Below, one piece after another: positions 17,940 to 26,006 of a stretch of 30,306 nucleotides of DNA. The stretch spans positions 1 to 30,306 of the forward strand of contig JBBABP010000006.1 of assembly GCA_041657585.1 (NCBI GenBank), read 5' to 3'. The translations under genes and the position numbers were made by a program. This DNA is from JBBABP01 sp041657585. GTDB lineage: Bacteria; Patescibacteriota; Gracilibacteria; Absconditabacterales; Absconditicoccaceae. How positions within the stretch are numbered: position 1 is the stretch's first letter; each line of letters begins with the position of its first letter. Below the pieces are notes generated by a model. That model was not told where the DNA came from, ran no database searches, and worked only from the letters and a program-made list of their open reading frames with translations.

Positions 17940-18509
17940 ATGAAAAAATATTTTAATCATTCACACAAAAGTTTTACATGAAATTATAGGGCTCCGTCTG
18001 TTTATACAAACGAACAGATCAAGGCTCCGAATATTATAATTATTGATGAAGAATGAAATAATTTATGAACATTTCCAAGAAGAATAGCTTTGGAAAAGGC
18101 GCAAGAACAATGAAAGGATTTAGTACAAATTAGATACGATCAAGAAAAGATGGTATCGACAGCAAAAATTATTGATTATGGAAAATATATGTACACAAAA
18201 CAAAAAGAAGAAAAAGAAAAGAAAAAAACACAAAAACCAAATGAATTAAAAGAAATGAAACTGAATTATGCGATATGAGAAAATGACTTACTTTTGAAAA
18301 TCAAAAAATCTAGAGAGATGCTAAAGGAATGATACAATGTCAAATTCTTTATAAAATTAAAATGAAGAGAAAAGGCACATGCAAACAAAGCAATCGAAAA
18401 ATTGATGAGAATTAGACAAGATTTGATGGATGTGTGAAAATCTCAATATGAAACAGCCAAACAAGAAGTTCAATGATATAGTATAATTTTATTCAATAAA
18501 TCCAATTAG
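17940..18509 (+). CDS. infC: Translation initiation factor IF-3
   Basis: 189 residues, the normal length. N-domain: NEQIKAPNIIIIDEEGNNLG near 24-43 and FPRRIALEKAQEQGKDLVQI. C-domain: KEMKLNYAIGENDLLLKIKK near 102-121 and FFIKLKGREKAHANKAIEKL. IF-3 binds the 30S subunit and checks start-codon pairing. The initiation codon is ATG, not the AUU used for autoregulation in enterobacteria. It heads the classic infC-rpmI-rplT order; rpmI starts 2 bases after its TAG stop. Confidence 0.95.
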
Positions 18510-18511
18510 TT

Positions 18512-18709
18512 ATGACAAAATGTTTAAAGACTCACAAGTGAGCGCAAAAAAGATTTAAGATTACAAAAAAAAAGAAAGTTTTGTTTTCAAAAGCATGCAA
18601 CAATCATCTTTTAACAAACAAATGAAAATCAAATAAAAAAAAACCTTATTGAAAAAATTTGCATAAAAGTTATGTAAAGTCTATCTTAGATTTACTTCCT
18701 TATAATTAA
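18512..18709 (+). CDS. rpmI: Ribosomal protein bL35
   Basis: 65 residues, highly basic: MTKCLKTHKGAQKRFKITKK at the start, CNNHLLTNKGKSNKKK in the middle, KSILDLLPYN at the end, a normal bL35. It is a 50S subunit protein. Second gene of infC-rpmI-rplT; rplT begins 5 bases after its stop. Confidence 0.93.
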
Positions 18710-18714
18710 AAAAA

Positions 18715-19062
18715 ATGGTTCTCGTAAAAAGCTGATTGAGTAGACAAAGAAGGCACAAAAAATTTATAAAACTTGCAAAATGATTTAGACTATGAAGAAG
18801 CAAAGTTTATAAACAAGTCCGCCTTGCTTTAGTTAAGCAATGACAACATTCATACAAAAATAGAAAAGAAAAAAAGAGAGATTTTAGAAAATTGCGAATT
18901 GAAAGATTGTCAGCAGTTCTTAGAACAAAATGAACAAAATATAGTTCATTTATAAATTTGATGTATCAAAAAAACATCACTCTAAATAGAAAAGTTTTGT
19001 CAAATATAGCTGTGGCATTTCCAGAAGCATTCGACAAAATTTACGAAGAGATAAGTAAATAA
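18715..19062 (+). CDS. rplT: Ribosomal protein bL20
   Basis: 115 residues, the standard length. Motifs: GLSRQRRHKKFIKLAKGFRL near 7-26, RKEKKRDFRKLRIERLSAVL near 50-69, YSSFINLMYQKNITLNRKVL, and SNIAVAFPEAFDKIYEEI. It is an early 50S assembly protein and in many bacteria represses its own operon. The promoter must be at or before infC. Confidence 0.95.
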
Positions 19063-19087
19063 ATATTAATTGTCAATTACCGATATT

Positions 19088-19113
19088 GCCCGGATGGCGC
19101 ACAGGCTTTTAAA
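19088..19113 (+). pseudogene. Truncated tRNA-Leu 5' fragment
   Basis: GCCCGGATGGCG followed by CACAGG repeats the start of the tRNA-Leu at 19376, with the D-arm bases GAATTGGTAGAC deleted and the sequence diverging after that. Together with the intact tRNA it brackets the GIY-YIG gene. Confidence 0.7.
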
Positions 19114-19122
19114 AAAATTATT

Positions 19123-19374
19123 ATGATGTATTTTGTCTATGTCATTAAAAGCAAAAATTATAATTATATTTATGTATGATTAACTGATTGTATAGAAAGA
19201 AGATTATCGCAACATAATTGATGAAAAGAAAAAACAACAAAACATTACGCTCCTTTCAAATTAATATATACAGAAGAATTATTAACAAGAATTGAGGCTA
19301 GAGGTAGAGAAAAATTTTAAAAATCTTGAATATGAAAAGAATTTTTAAAAACAAAAATTTTAGATTCCCAATAA
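19123..19374 (+). pseudogene. GIY-YIG nuclease-domain protein with premature stop
   Basis: From ATG 19123 the frame gives 65 residues: YFVYVIKSKNYNYIYVGLTD carries the GIY/YIG motifs as VYV and YVG, then IERRLSQHNGG has the conserved arginine and histidine, and EARGREKF the conserved glutamate. TAA at 19318-19320 stops it, but the same frame continues KSGIGKEFLKTKILDSQ to TAA at 19372-19374, which is exactly the usual end of these small UvrC-like proteins (about 83 residues). So it is an intact domain broken by one nonsense codon, or a truncated protein that still works. It ends 1 base before tRNA-Leu. Confidence 0.75.
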
Positions 19375-19375
19375 T

Positions 19376-19459
19376 GCCCGGATGGCGGAATTGGTAGACG
19401 CACAGGACTTAAAATCCTGCGATAGAAATGTCGTGCCGGTTCGATTCCGGCTCCGGGCA
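19376..19459 (+). tRNA. tRNA-Leu(UAA)
   Basis: Acceptor GCCCGGA/TCCGGGC with discriminator A, anticodon stem CAGGA/TCCTG around CTTAAAA giving anticodon UAA, and a long variable arm as in class II tRNAs. Confidence 0.96.
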
Positions 19460-19535
19460 AAAAAACACTTGCATTTACACATAAAAATTATATATTCTTC
19501 AAACAGCATTTTTTTTATTGTATAAATTTTTATTA

Positions 19536-19799
19536 ATGTGATTCACAGTACGAAGAACTTGAGATCTCAATACAAATGAGAGAATAGTGTCTTTTTATAA
19601 AAAAGAATTATGGTCTTCTCACATTTTAGACAAGGCAAAAAAGCAAAAATTTTACAATACAAAACGATATAGAAAATTTGTTTCTTACAAATTTCCTAGT
19701 GCTAAAAGATACAAAAGATTGAAAGCAATAGTGTCAAATGCTTATAGAAAAAACAAGAAAAAATATAATACTCTAGCTCAATTGGGTAAAATAGTTTAA
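19536..19799 (+). CDS. rpsU: Probable ribosomal protein bS21 (extended)
   Basis: 87 residues, very basic. The pattern MGFTVRRTGDLNTNERIVSF, then YKKELWSSHILDKAKKQKFY and KRYRKFVSYKFPSAKRYKRL, follows bS21: a basic strand, a helix ending in a hydrophobic-I-L turn, a basic helix with a conserved KKFY/REFY, then a lysine/arginine tail. It is longer than the usual 60-70 residues, with a tail of about 30 residues. The start is ATG 19536, as TGA glycines at codons 2 and 9 sit in frame. It stands at the head of the ribosomal cluster. The assignment is by pattern and position. Confidence 0.6.
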
Positions 19800-19884
19800 A
19801 AAAAGATAATTAATAATTAAAAACATAAAAATACAATATTTACAAAATAATTTAATCTGATTTAAAATTTAAAAAATTATCATT

Positions 19885-20208
19885 ATGTACGCAGTTATAG
19901 ATTTATGATGACATCAATATATAGTTAAAAAATGAGATAGTATCACAGTTGATAAAATCGATTTAGTTGATGGAGCAAAATTAAATATTGATAATGTTTT
20001 GGCTATCTTTGATTCAAAATGAGAGAAGGTTTCTATTTGAACACCTTTTGTAAAAAAAGCAAAAGTAATTTGTAATGTTACAAAATCTCAAAAATGAGAA
20101 AAAGTTAAAATATTAAAATTCAAAAGAAAAAACAGATATCAAAGAAATATTTGATTTAGAGCAAAACAAACTGTTTTAGAAATTAAAGATATTCAATTTG
20201 ATGAATAA
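19885..20208 (+). CDS. rplU: Ribosomal protein bL21
   Basis: 107 residues, the usual length: MYAVIDLGGHQYIVKKGDSI at the start, VDKIDLVDGAKLNIDNVLAI, then GTPFVKKAKVICNV, KVKILKFKRKNRYQRNIGFR, and AKQTVLEIKDI. It is a 50S protein. Its last codons overlap the infA start by 8 bases, implying translational coupling. rpmA (bL27), the usual partner, is not here. Confidence 0.94.
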
Positions 20209-20437
20209 AGACGCATCCTTAGAATGGGATTGAGAAGTGCTTGAAGTGTTGCCAGCTTGATTTTTTAAAGTTAAATTAAAAGATGTAGACACAATAGTTC
20301 GTTGCAAAAAATCTGGCAAAATGAGTCAAAACAAAATATCTATTATTATTTGAGATTGGGTTAAGGTAGATATAAATCAATATGATATGAGTCAAGGTCG
20401 CATTACATTTAGATATTCTGAATATAAAGCGAATTAA
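20201..20437 (+). CDS. infA: Translation initiation factor IF-1
   Basis: 78 residues: WDGEVLEVLPAGFFKVKLKD near 9-28, VDTIVRCKKSGKMSQNKISI, IIGDWVKVDINQYDMSQGRI and TFRYSEYKAN. This is an S1-like OB fold with the usual R-x-x-x-S-G-K-M and GRITFR motifs. The start ATG lies inside the end of rplU. IF-1 occupies the A site during initiation. infA-rpmJ-rpsM-rpsK-rpsD-rpoA-rplQ is the widespread alpha-operon order. Confidence 0.94.
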
Positions 20438-20463
20438 ATTTAATTATTAAAAATTTATAAAAA

Positions 20464-20580
20464 ATGAAAGTTAAAACGTCATTAAAAAAAAGATGTATGT
20501 ATTGTCAGATAGTTAAAAGAAAATGAATATTGTATGTCACATGCAAAAAAAATCCTAGACACAAAGCAAGACAATGATAA
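20464..20580 (+). CDS. rpmJ: Ribosomal protein bL36
   Basis: 38 residues, zinc-binding type: C11, C14, C27 and H33 in MKVKTSLKKRCMYCQIVKRK and YVTCKKNPRHKARQG. It ends with a TGA-coded glycine directly before TAA, which under the standard code would hide one residue. Confidence 0.94.
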
Positions 20581-20638
20581 TTTGCAATTATAATAATTTT
20601 AAATCAGATTAAATTATTTTATATATTGATACAAAAAT

Positions 20639-21013
20639 ATGTTTAGATTAATGGGGCATGTGTTGCCCGACAACAAAAGTATTTGGATCGCACTTACAAA
20701 TATATATTGAATAGGACGCAAAAAATCACAAACTATTCTAAAATGATTGAAGATAGATTTTTCTAAAAAAGTAAAAGATATTTCAGAAGAAGAACAAAAA
20801 AAACTATCTGATGAATTGAAACAATATATATTAGAAAACGATTTAAAAAGAGAAGTGGCATTTGCAATCAAGAGACTTAAAGAAATCAAATGTTATAGAT
20901 GAATGAGGCACAATATGTGACTTCCAGTTAGGTGACAATTAACAAGAAAAAATGCAAAAACAGCAAAAAAATTATTATGAAGATCAAAAGTTAGACCAGT
21001 TTTGAAAAAATAA
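20639..21013 (+). CDS. rpsM: Ribosomal protein uS13
   Basis: 124 residues, normal length: PDNKSIWIALTNIYGIGRKK near 10-29 (helix-two-turn-helix with the GIG motif), ILKGLKIDFSKKVKDISEEE, and the C-terminal CYRGMRHNMGLPVRGQLTRK, then NAKTAKKLLG. It contacts tRNA and uS19 in the 30S head. The 58-base gap after rpmJ carries no gene. Confidence 0.95.
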
Positions 21014-21081
21014 TTCTTAAATATTTTACTACAATTATTTAACAAAGACAATTCTTTAATTTATTTATTAGTTTAATTTTA

Positions 21082-21525
21082 ATGGCAACAAAGGACAATT
21101 CAAAAGCTAATTCAAATGCAAATACAAAAGCAAATGAAAACTCAAAAGCAAGTCAAAAAAAGAAAAAAGATATTAAGGCTAATTATTGAATATTGCACGT
21201 TCACACTACGGAAAACAACACACTAATTACTTTGATTGATGAAAATTGAAGTAAAATTATTTGATGAGGTACTTGAACTTTGGGTTATAAATGAACAAAA
21301 AAAAGTACTCCTTATGCTGCAGAAGTTTTAACAAAACAACTTTTGAAAGAAGCTCAATGATATTGATTAAAGGAAATCTGAATTATTTTCAAATGAATTT
21401 GATTAGCTAGAGATTGAGTTTTCAAAGCGATAAATGAAATTTGATTGATAGATATCAAATATATCAAAGAAGCCACTAGCATACAATTCGGTTGATGTAA
21501 ATGAAAAAGACCAAAAAGAATATAA
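21082..21525 (+). CDS. rpsK: Ribosomal protein uS11 with Asn/Ser/Lys-rich leader
   Basis: 147 residues, longer than the usual 125-130 because of a low-complexity N-terminal extension (about 1-33) with repeats SKANSNANTKANENSKAS. The core matches uS11: GILHVHTTENNTLITLIDEN, the GGGTGTLGYKG stretch, STPYAAEVLTKQLLKEA, and a basic end CKGKRPKRI. Of 18 glycines, 15 are TGA, including most of the GGGTGTLG stretch, so this gene is a sensitive test for the code. uS11 forms the 30S platform. Confidence 0.95.
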
Positions 21526-21602
21526 AAAAAAGTTACGAGTAACTAGTTATTAGTAACGCGGCACTCGTCACTAAATTTTAATTATTAATTATTAGTTTTC
21601 AA
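21526..21602. repeat. Intergenic sequence with short palindromes
   Basis: GTTACGAGTAACTAGTTATT is followed by AGTAACGCGGCACTCG; the GTTAC/GTAAC words form a short palindrome. Nothing else in this 77-base gap between rpsK and rpsD is recognisable. Confidence 0.35.
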
Positions 21603-22223
21603 ATGAAGTATACAGGACCTAAATTTAAATTGTGTAGAAGAGAGCAAACAGATTTATTTGGTAGTCCCAAATATAATATAAAAAAAAATAGAAATTTGCC
21701 ATGACAGCATTGAGCTAGCATGCAAAGATATTCAGAATATTGAAAATTACTTAGAAATAAACAACTTTTGAAACGTTCATATCTTTTGACAGAAAAGCAA
21801 TTTTCAAAAATTGTAAAAGATACAGCCGCAAAATATTCGAAAAATAATTGAATTGCTCATGATGTTGCATTGTTTCAATTTTTGGAAAGGAGGTTTGATT
21901 CTATAGTTTACAGAGCTTGATTTGCAAAAACAATGATGCAAGCAAGACAGATGGTAAATCATGCTCATTTCATTTTAAATTGAACTAAACACAATATTCC
22001 TTCAACATTTTTGAAACAGTGAGACAAAATTTTGTTGAAAGAAAAATTACAAAAAAGCTGATTATATGAAAATAATATATTAAATTACAAATGAAAACTT
22101 CCTTCACGAATTAAAATTAACAAGACTGAACTTAGTATTGAAGTTTTAAACGTTCCACAGCATTGAGAAATTGGGACGCCAGCAGATTTAATCAAGGTTA
22201 TTGAATTCTACGCTAGAGCATAA
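21603..22223 (+). CDS. rpsD: Ribosomal protein uS4
   Basis: 206 residues: KYTGPKFKLCRREQTDLF at the start with one cysteine only (no zinc knuckle), KNRNLPGQHGASMQRYSEYG, and the S4 domain with LERRFDSIVYRAGFAKTMMQ, ARQMVNHAHFILNGTKHNIP. It ends DLIKVIEFYARA. It is a primary 16S-binding protein. Many TGA glycines. Confidence 0.95.
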
Positions 22224-22335
22224 CAAAAAGTTTTGAAAGTTATAAAAGCATTAAAAGCCAAGAAAGCCGAAAAAATAAAATGGCTTTGTGGCCTTTGAAG
22301 CCTTTGAGGCCTTTGAAGCTTTAAATCTTTTTATC
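22224..22335. repeat. AAAGCC/GGCTTT imperfect hairpin with tandem GCCTTTGAA
   Basis: AAAAGCATTAAAAGCCAAGA, then GGCTTTGTGGCCTTTGAAGC and further GCCTTTGAGGCCTTTGAAGC. The purine arm can pair with the GGCTTT arm, and the right arm contains three tandem near-copies of GCCTTTGAA/G. It lies between rpsD and rpoA and may act as an attenuator or spacer. Confidence 0.55.
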
Positions 22336-22349
22336 CCATAATTTTATAA

Positions 22350-23345
22350 ATGTTGGATATACAAAAACTTATCTGAGTTCCAAAAATTATCGTTTCGAAT
22401 GTAGATGCAAAGACAACAAAATTTGAATTGAAATTCCTACCTAGATGATTTGGCCATACTTTATGAAATGCATTAAGAAGAATAGTTTTGAGTTATGGTA
22501 TTGGATGAGCAATTACGTGATTAAAAATAAAATGAGTGGCTCATGAATATCATGTAATAGATTGAGTAAAAGAAGATGTAATAAATATGATGTTAAACTT
22601 CAAAAAATTACGTTTCCAAATTGATGAGAAAATGGAAAAAATTCAACGAATATCACAAAGGTTTTCATGAATTTGAAAATATAATTCAGACAATATAAAA
22701 TTACCTTCAGGTATACAGTTATTAAGTGAAGAAGTAAATTTATTTGAAATCACAGATCCTTCAGTAGAATTAAATATTGATATTAGAATAGAAAAATGAT
22801 ATGGCTATTATAGTATAGATTATCTTAGAGGGCGTGAGAAAAAAGAAGAAGATATAGATACAAATATATTACTTATCGACAACGAATTTAAATTAGTAGA
22901 TTATATAAAATATGATGTACAAGAAGTAATAGAAGATTTCACATGATCAACAAAAGATTTATTAACTATAGAAATAAAATCTTGATTTCACAAAATTAAT
23001 CAAAAAGAAATAATAATGTTTGCATGAGAAGTTTTGGCTTCTTATTCAAAATTGTTTATATTTGATAATATTTATATAGACAAATCAATGCTTCTTGATT
23101 TTGATGAATTAAATAAAGATAAGGAAAAATTACATGAAGATGCAAATATCAAAACAATGCCTATAGATGCATTACCTTTGAGTGAAAGGACAAGAAATGC
23201 TCTTATCAAAAATAATATTCTTTACGTAGAAGATTTGGAGAAAAAGAAAAAATGAGAATTACTTTTGATGAAATGAGTTGGAAGAAAGGCAATTGAAGAA
23301 ATAAATAGTTCATTGTCGAATATATGAAAAGCTTTAATCGCATAA
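22350..23345 (+). CDS. rpoA: RNA polymerase alpha subunit
   Basis: 331 residues. The N-terminal dimerisation domain includes FGHTLGNALRRIVLSYGIGG near 37-56, the family signature. The C-terminal domain, with two helix-hairpin-helix-like segments, starts around 262: IDALPLSERTRNALIKNNIL, YVEDLEKKKKGELLLMKGVG, RKAIEEINSSL. The C-terminal domain is retained, so UP-element or activator contacts are possible. A Lys/Asp-rich linker (DELNKDKEKLHEDANIKT) joins the two. Stop TAA. Confidence 0.95.
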
Positions 23346-23399
23346 AAGACAAAATTATTTGGGTAAAAAAAGTTTTAATTTAATTTATTTTGATTTACA

Positions 23400-23786
23400 A
23401 TGAGACACAAAGAGAACAAATTACTTGAGCTTGAAACCTGAACCAAAAGTAGAAAATTGGTAATTAGAAATATGCTTGGTAATCTAATTAGAAACTGAAA
23501 AATGACTACAACTTCCAAAAGAGCAAAAGTTCTTAAATCTGAAGCAGATTCATTTTTTTCTAGATTGATTAGAATGATGAATAAATACGAAGAAAAAGAT
23601 GCAAAAAGAGAATGTATCAGATACGTAAAATCAGTTCTTTTTGGAAAAGAAGAATGAAAAAAAGTGATAGAAAAATTATTGCCAAAATATAAAGAATGAT
23701 GACAAACATCTAGCTTCGTTTCAAGTTACAAAATATGACATAGAATTTGAGATTGAGCAGAAAAAATTCTTATAAAACTTTTGTAA
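23400..23786 (+). CDS. rplQ: Ribosomal protein bL17
   Basis: 128 residues: MRHKENKLLELETGTKSRKL near the start, VIRNMLGNLIRNGKMTTTSK, and the typical RAKVLKSEADSFFSRLIRM. The end YKIGHRIGDGAEKILIKLL matches bL17. Last gene of the alpha operon order. Confidence 0.93.
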
Positions 23787-23801
23787 AATAACAATTTATT
23801 G

Positions 23802-23824
23802 TTATCCCGCTTTAGCGGTGATAA
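23802..23824. repeat. Palindrome with CCGCTTTAGCGG core
   Basis: CCGCTTTAGCGG (23807-23818), the reverse complement of CCGCTAAAGCGG, inside TTATC...GATAA. It shares the GCTAAAGC core with the palindromes at 17352, 17883 and 27798. It lies between rplQ and rplM. Confidence 0.65.
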
Positions 23825-23854
23825 AAGAAATTTAAATCGATATTATAAAGTAAA

Positions 23855-24307
23855 ATGAAATTAACAAAGACAGACTTAAACAAGACACTTCGAGTGAAAC
23901 CAGCAGAAATGGATAAACAAAGAAAGTGGTACAAGGTTGATGCTACAAACAAAACTCTTTGAAGATTGTCAGTGGCTATTAGCACAAAATTATTGTGAAA
24001 AGACAAGGCTTATTATTCAGATTTTTGGGATGCTTGAGATTTTGTTGTAGTAGAAAATGTAGAAAAAATTAAAGTGACTGGCAAAAAATTACAGCAAAAA
24101 ATTTATTATTCATATTCTTGATATAAATGAAATTTAAAATCAATTAATCTGAATGACTTACTAAAAAAAAATCCAGTGAGAGCGTTACAAGTAGCAATTA
24201 GAGGTATGCTTTCAAAAAATAAACTTAGAGACAAGAGGATGAAAAGATGTAAAATCATCAAATGACCATCTACAAAATACGACCATTTTAAACCAATAAA
24301 ATTATAA
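23855..24307 (+). CDS. rplM: Ribosomal protein uL13
   Basis: 150 residues, family length 140-150: KWYKVDATNKTLGRLSVAIS near 24-43, KLLGKDKAYYSDFWDAGDFV, KIKVTGKKLQQKIYYSYSGY, and NPVRALQVAIRGMLSKNKLR. It is a 50S protein and always paired with uS9; rpsI begins one base after its stop. Confidence 0.95.
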
Positions 24308-24308
24308 G

Positions 24309-24731
24309 ATGACGACAAAAGATTACAATTATGCTATATGAAGGAGAAAAGAAACGTCAGCGGTGATTAAATTATTCCCTAAAGGAACAGGGAAATTTGA
24401 AATCATTATTCCTGGCTGAATCAAAAAGTCTCTAAAAGATTATTTCGGTTGAAATATCTATCTTTTTGAAAATGCAATTTTTCCATTAACAGTTTTGGGA
24501 GCTGAACATTTAAACAAATTTGATATGATTGCCAAAACAATCTGATGATGAATTGCATGACAATCAGACGCAATCAAGCTTTGATTGGCAAGATCATTGA
24601 TAGATTACAATCCAGAATTTAGAGTAATGCTAAAACCATACTGACTTCTAAAAAGAGATCCAAGAATCAAAGAAAGAAAAAAACCTTGATTGAAAAAAGC
24701 GAGAAAGAGACCAAAGCGATCTAAAAGATAA
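24309..24731 (+). CDS. rpsI: Ribosomal protein uS9
   Basis: 140 residues: YAIGRRKETSAVIKLFPKGT near 8-27, KTIGGGIAGQSDAIKLGLAR (G-G-G three TGA in a row), and the C-terminal arm RDPRIKERKKPGLKKARKRP with the final KRSKR that reaches the P-site tRNA. Followed by a terminator. Confidence 0.95.
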
Positions 24732-24789
24732 GATTAAAACATTAAAAGATTGAAATATTAAAAAATTGGAAAATTTCAAAAACAAGTAT

Positions 24790-24817
24790 AGGCATACCGC
24801 TGGTATGTCTTTTTTTG
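24790..24817 (+). terminator. Terminator after rpsI
   Basis: GGCATACC-GCT-GGTATGTC hairpin followed by a run of seven T. It closes the ribosomal cluster. Confidence 0.85.
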
Positions 24818-24844
24818 TACGTTTTTTTCTTATCTGTTTCGTAA

Positions 24845-24864
24845 GGGACGGTCGCGACCGTCCC
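24845..24864. repeat. Perfect 20-base palindrome
   Basis: GGGACGGTCGCGACCGTCCC is a perfect self-complementary palindrome of very high GC in AT-rich DNA, between rpsI and the small membrane protein gene. Confidence 0.8.
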
Positions 24865-24908
24865 ATAAAGCAACTTTGTTAATGAAAAATTAACCCCCAA
24901 AGTTAGAC

Positions 24909-24936
24909 TTGACATTCATTAATAAATAACTAAACT
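24909..24936 (+). promoter_or_regulatory. Possible promoter of the small membrane protein gene
   Basis: A consensus -35 TTGACA (24909-24914), a 16-base spacer and TAAACT (24931-24936), 71 bases before the ATG at 25007. The -10 is imperfect. Confidence 0.4.
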
Positions 24937-25006
24937 GTAATTGAAATAAAAATAAAAGAGGAAGAAACCCCTCTAAAAAAAGGATCAAAAATTAAATATA
25001 AATTGT

Positions 25007-25294
25007 ATGACACAGGAAGAAATAAATTATATGACACAGAAAGAAGAAAAAGAACTTCTTGTAAAGAAATTGATTAACCCAATAATCAGAGACAGTAATG
25101 CTGCATTCTGGTTATCATCAATAAGTAGTATTTTTTTTAGTGTAGCTATATTCTGCCCATTAAGATATATAATCGTTGGTGTGTCGGCAGGAATAGCAGT
25201 TTTTTTATTGGCAGTGTACTTTATGTACAAAAGCCGGAAAAAAACTAATTATCTAAAAAAATTATTAATAAAGTATAAAATAATGAGTTATTAA
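25007..25294 (+). CDS. Small membrane protein, unknown
   Basis: 95 residues: charged N-terminus (MTQEEINYMTQKEEKELL), two hydrophobic helices (FWLSSISSIFFSVAIFCPL and YIIVGVSAGIAVFLLAVYF) and a basic tail (YKSRKKTNYLKKLLIKYK). No TGA codons and only two glycines (both GGN), so the code is not tested here. I do not recognise a family. Bracketed by its own possible promoter and a terminator, so it is likely a single-gene unit. Confidence 0.7.
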   Translation: MTQEEINYMTQKEEKELLVKKLINPIIRDSNAAFWLSSISSIFFSVAIFCPLRYIIVGVSAGIAVFLLAVYFMYKSRKKTNYLKKLLIKYKIMSY

Positions 25295-25308
25295 AGAAAT
25301 TATAGATA

Positions 25309-25342
25309 GTCGGCGTAATATTTACGTGCGGCTTTTTTTTAT
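25309..25342 (+). terminator. Terminator after the small membrane protein
   Basis: An imperfect hairpin GTCGGCGTAA-TAT-TTACGTGCGGC is followed by a run of eight T. Confidence 0.7.
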
Positions 25343-25415
25343 TTTTTCACTACAAATTACATTCTAAAAAAATATACTCCAATCAGATTTTATCTTTTAA
25401 TTTTTTTTTAACAAA

Positions 25416-25988
25416 ATGAAAAAAGACGTTATCTTACTTGGTATCCAATGATGTGGAAAATGAACTCAAGCTGAATTACTTTTAAAAACTTTGAAAAAAC
25501 ATAAATACTTGGAAATGTGAAACACACTTAGAGCTTTGACATCAAATGATAATTTAATCTGAAATTATCTCAAAGATAGAATGACAAAATGATTTTTGGT
25601 AGATCATGAAATGACTTTTGGTATATTAGATATGTGTTTGCATATAACTAAAAAAAGTTCTTGATATTTAGTAATAGATTGATTTCCTAGATGCAAAGAA
25701 CAAATGTATTTTTTCTTGAGCAGAATGATGCAGGAAAATAGAGATTTTGTTGTCGTTCATTATGCACTAACAAAAAAAGTTGCACTGGAAAGAATAATGA
25801 AAAGAGCTAAATTGCAATGACGCAAAGATGACAAACCAGAGTCAATCAAAAAAAGATTAGAAATATTTCAAGAAGAAACTATGCCAGTTATCAACTACCT
25901 CAAAAGCATTTGAAAAGTTATTGAAATTGATGCTAACGATACAGTAGAAAATATTTTTAAAAACACAAAAAAGAAATTGTGACTTTAA
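25416..25988 (+). CDS. adk: Adenylate kinase
   Basis: 190 residues. P-loop G9-IQGCGKGT-17 (TGA codons supply G12 and G16), MGNTLRAL near 35-42 in place of the usual MGDMLR, FLVDHEMTFGIL for the AMP-binding helix, VIDGFPRCKEQ near 91, and GRKDDKPESIKKRLEIFQEE near 145. The LID appears short, without zinc cysteines. It converts 2 ADP to AMP plus ATP and links to AMP phosphorylase, RuBisCO and PPDK in this window through the AMP pool. It sits ahead of the rRNA methyltransferase, 18 bases apart. Confidence 0.94.
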
Positions 25989-26006
25989 ATTTAAAATAAA
26001 AATTTG

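Noticed and set aside
25027..25230. Minus-strand 67-codon open frame
   Set aside because: It is antisense to the small membrane protein, which has a plausible promoter, membrane topology and terminator on the plus strand.
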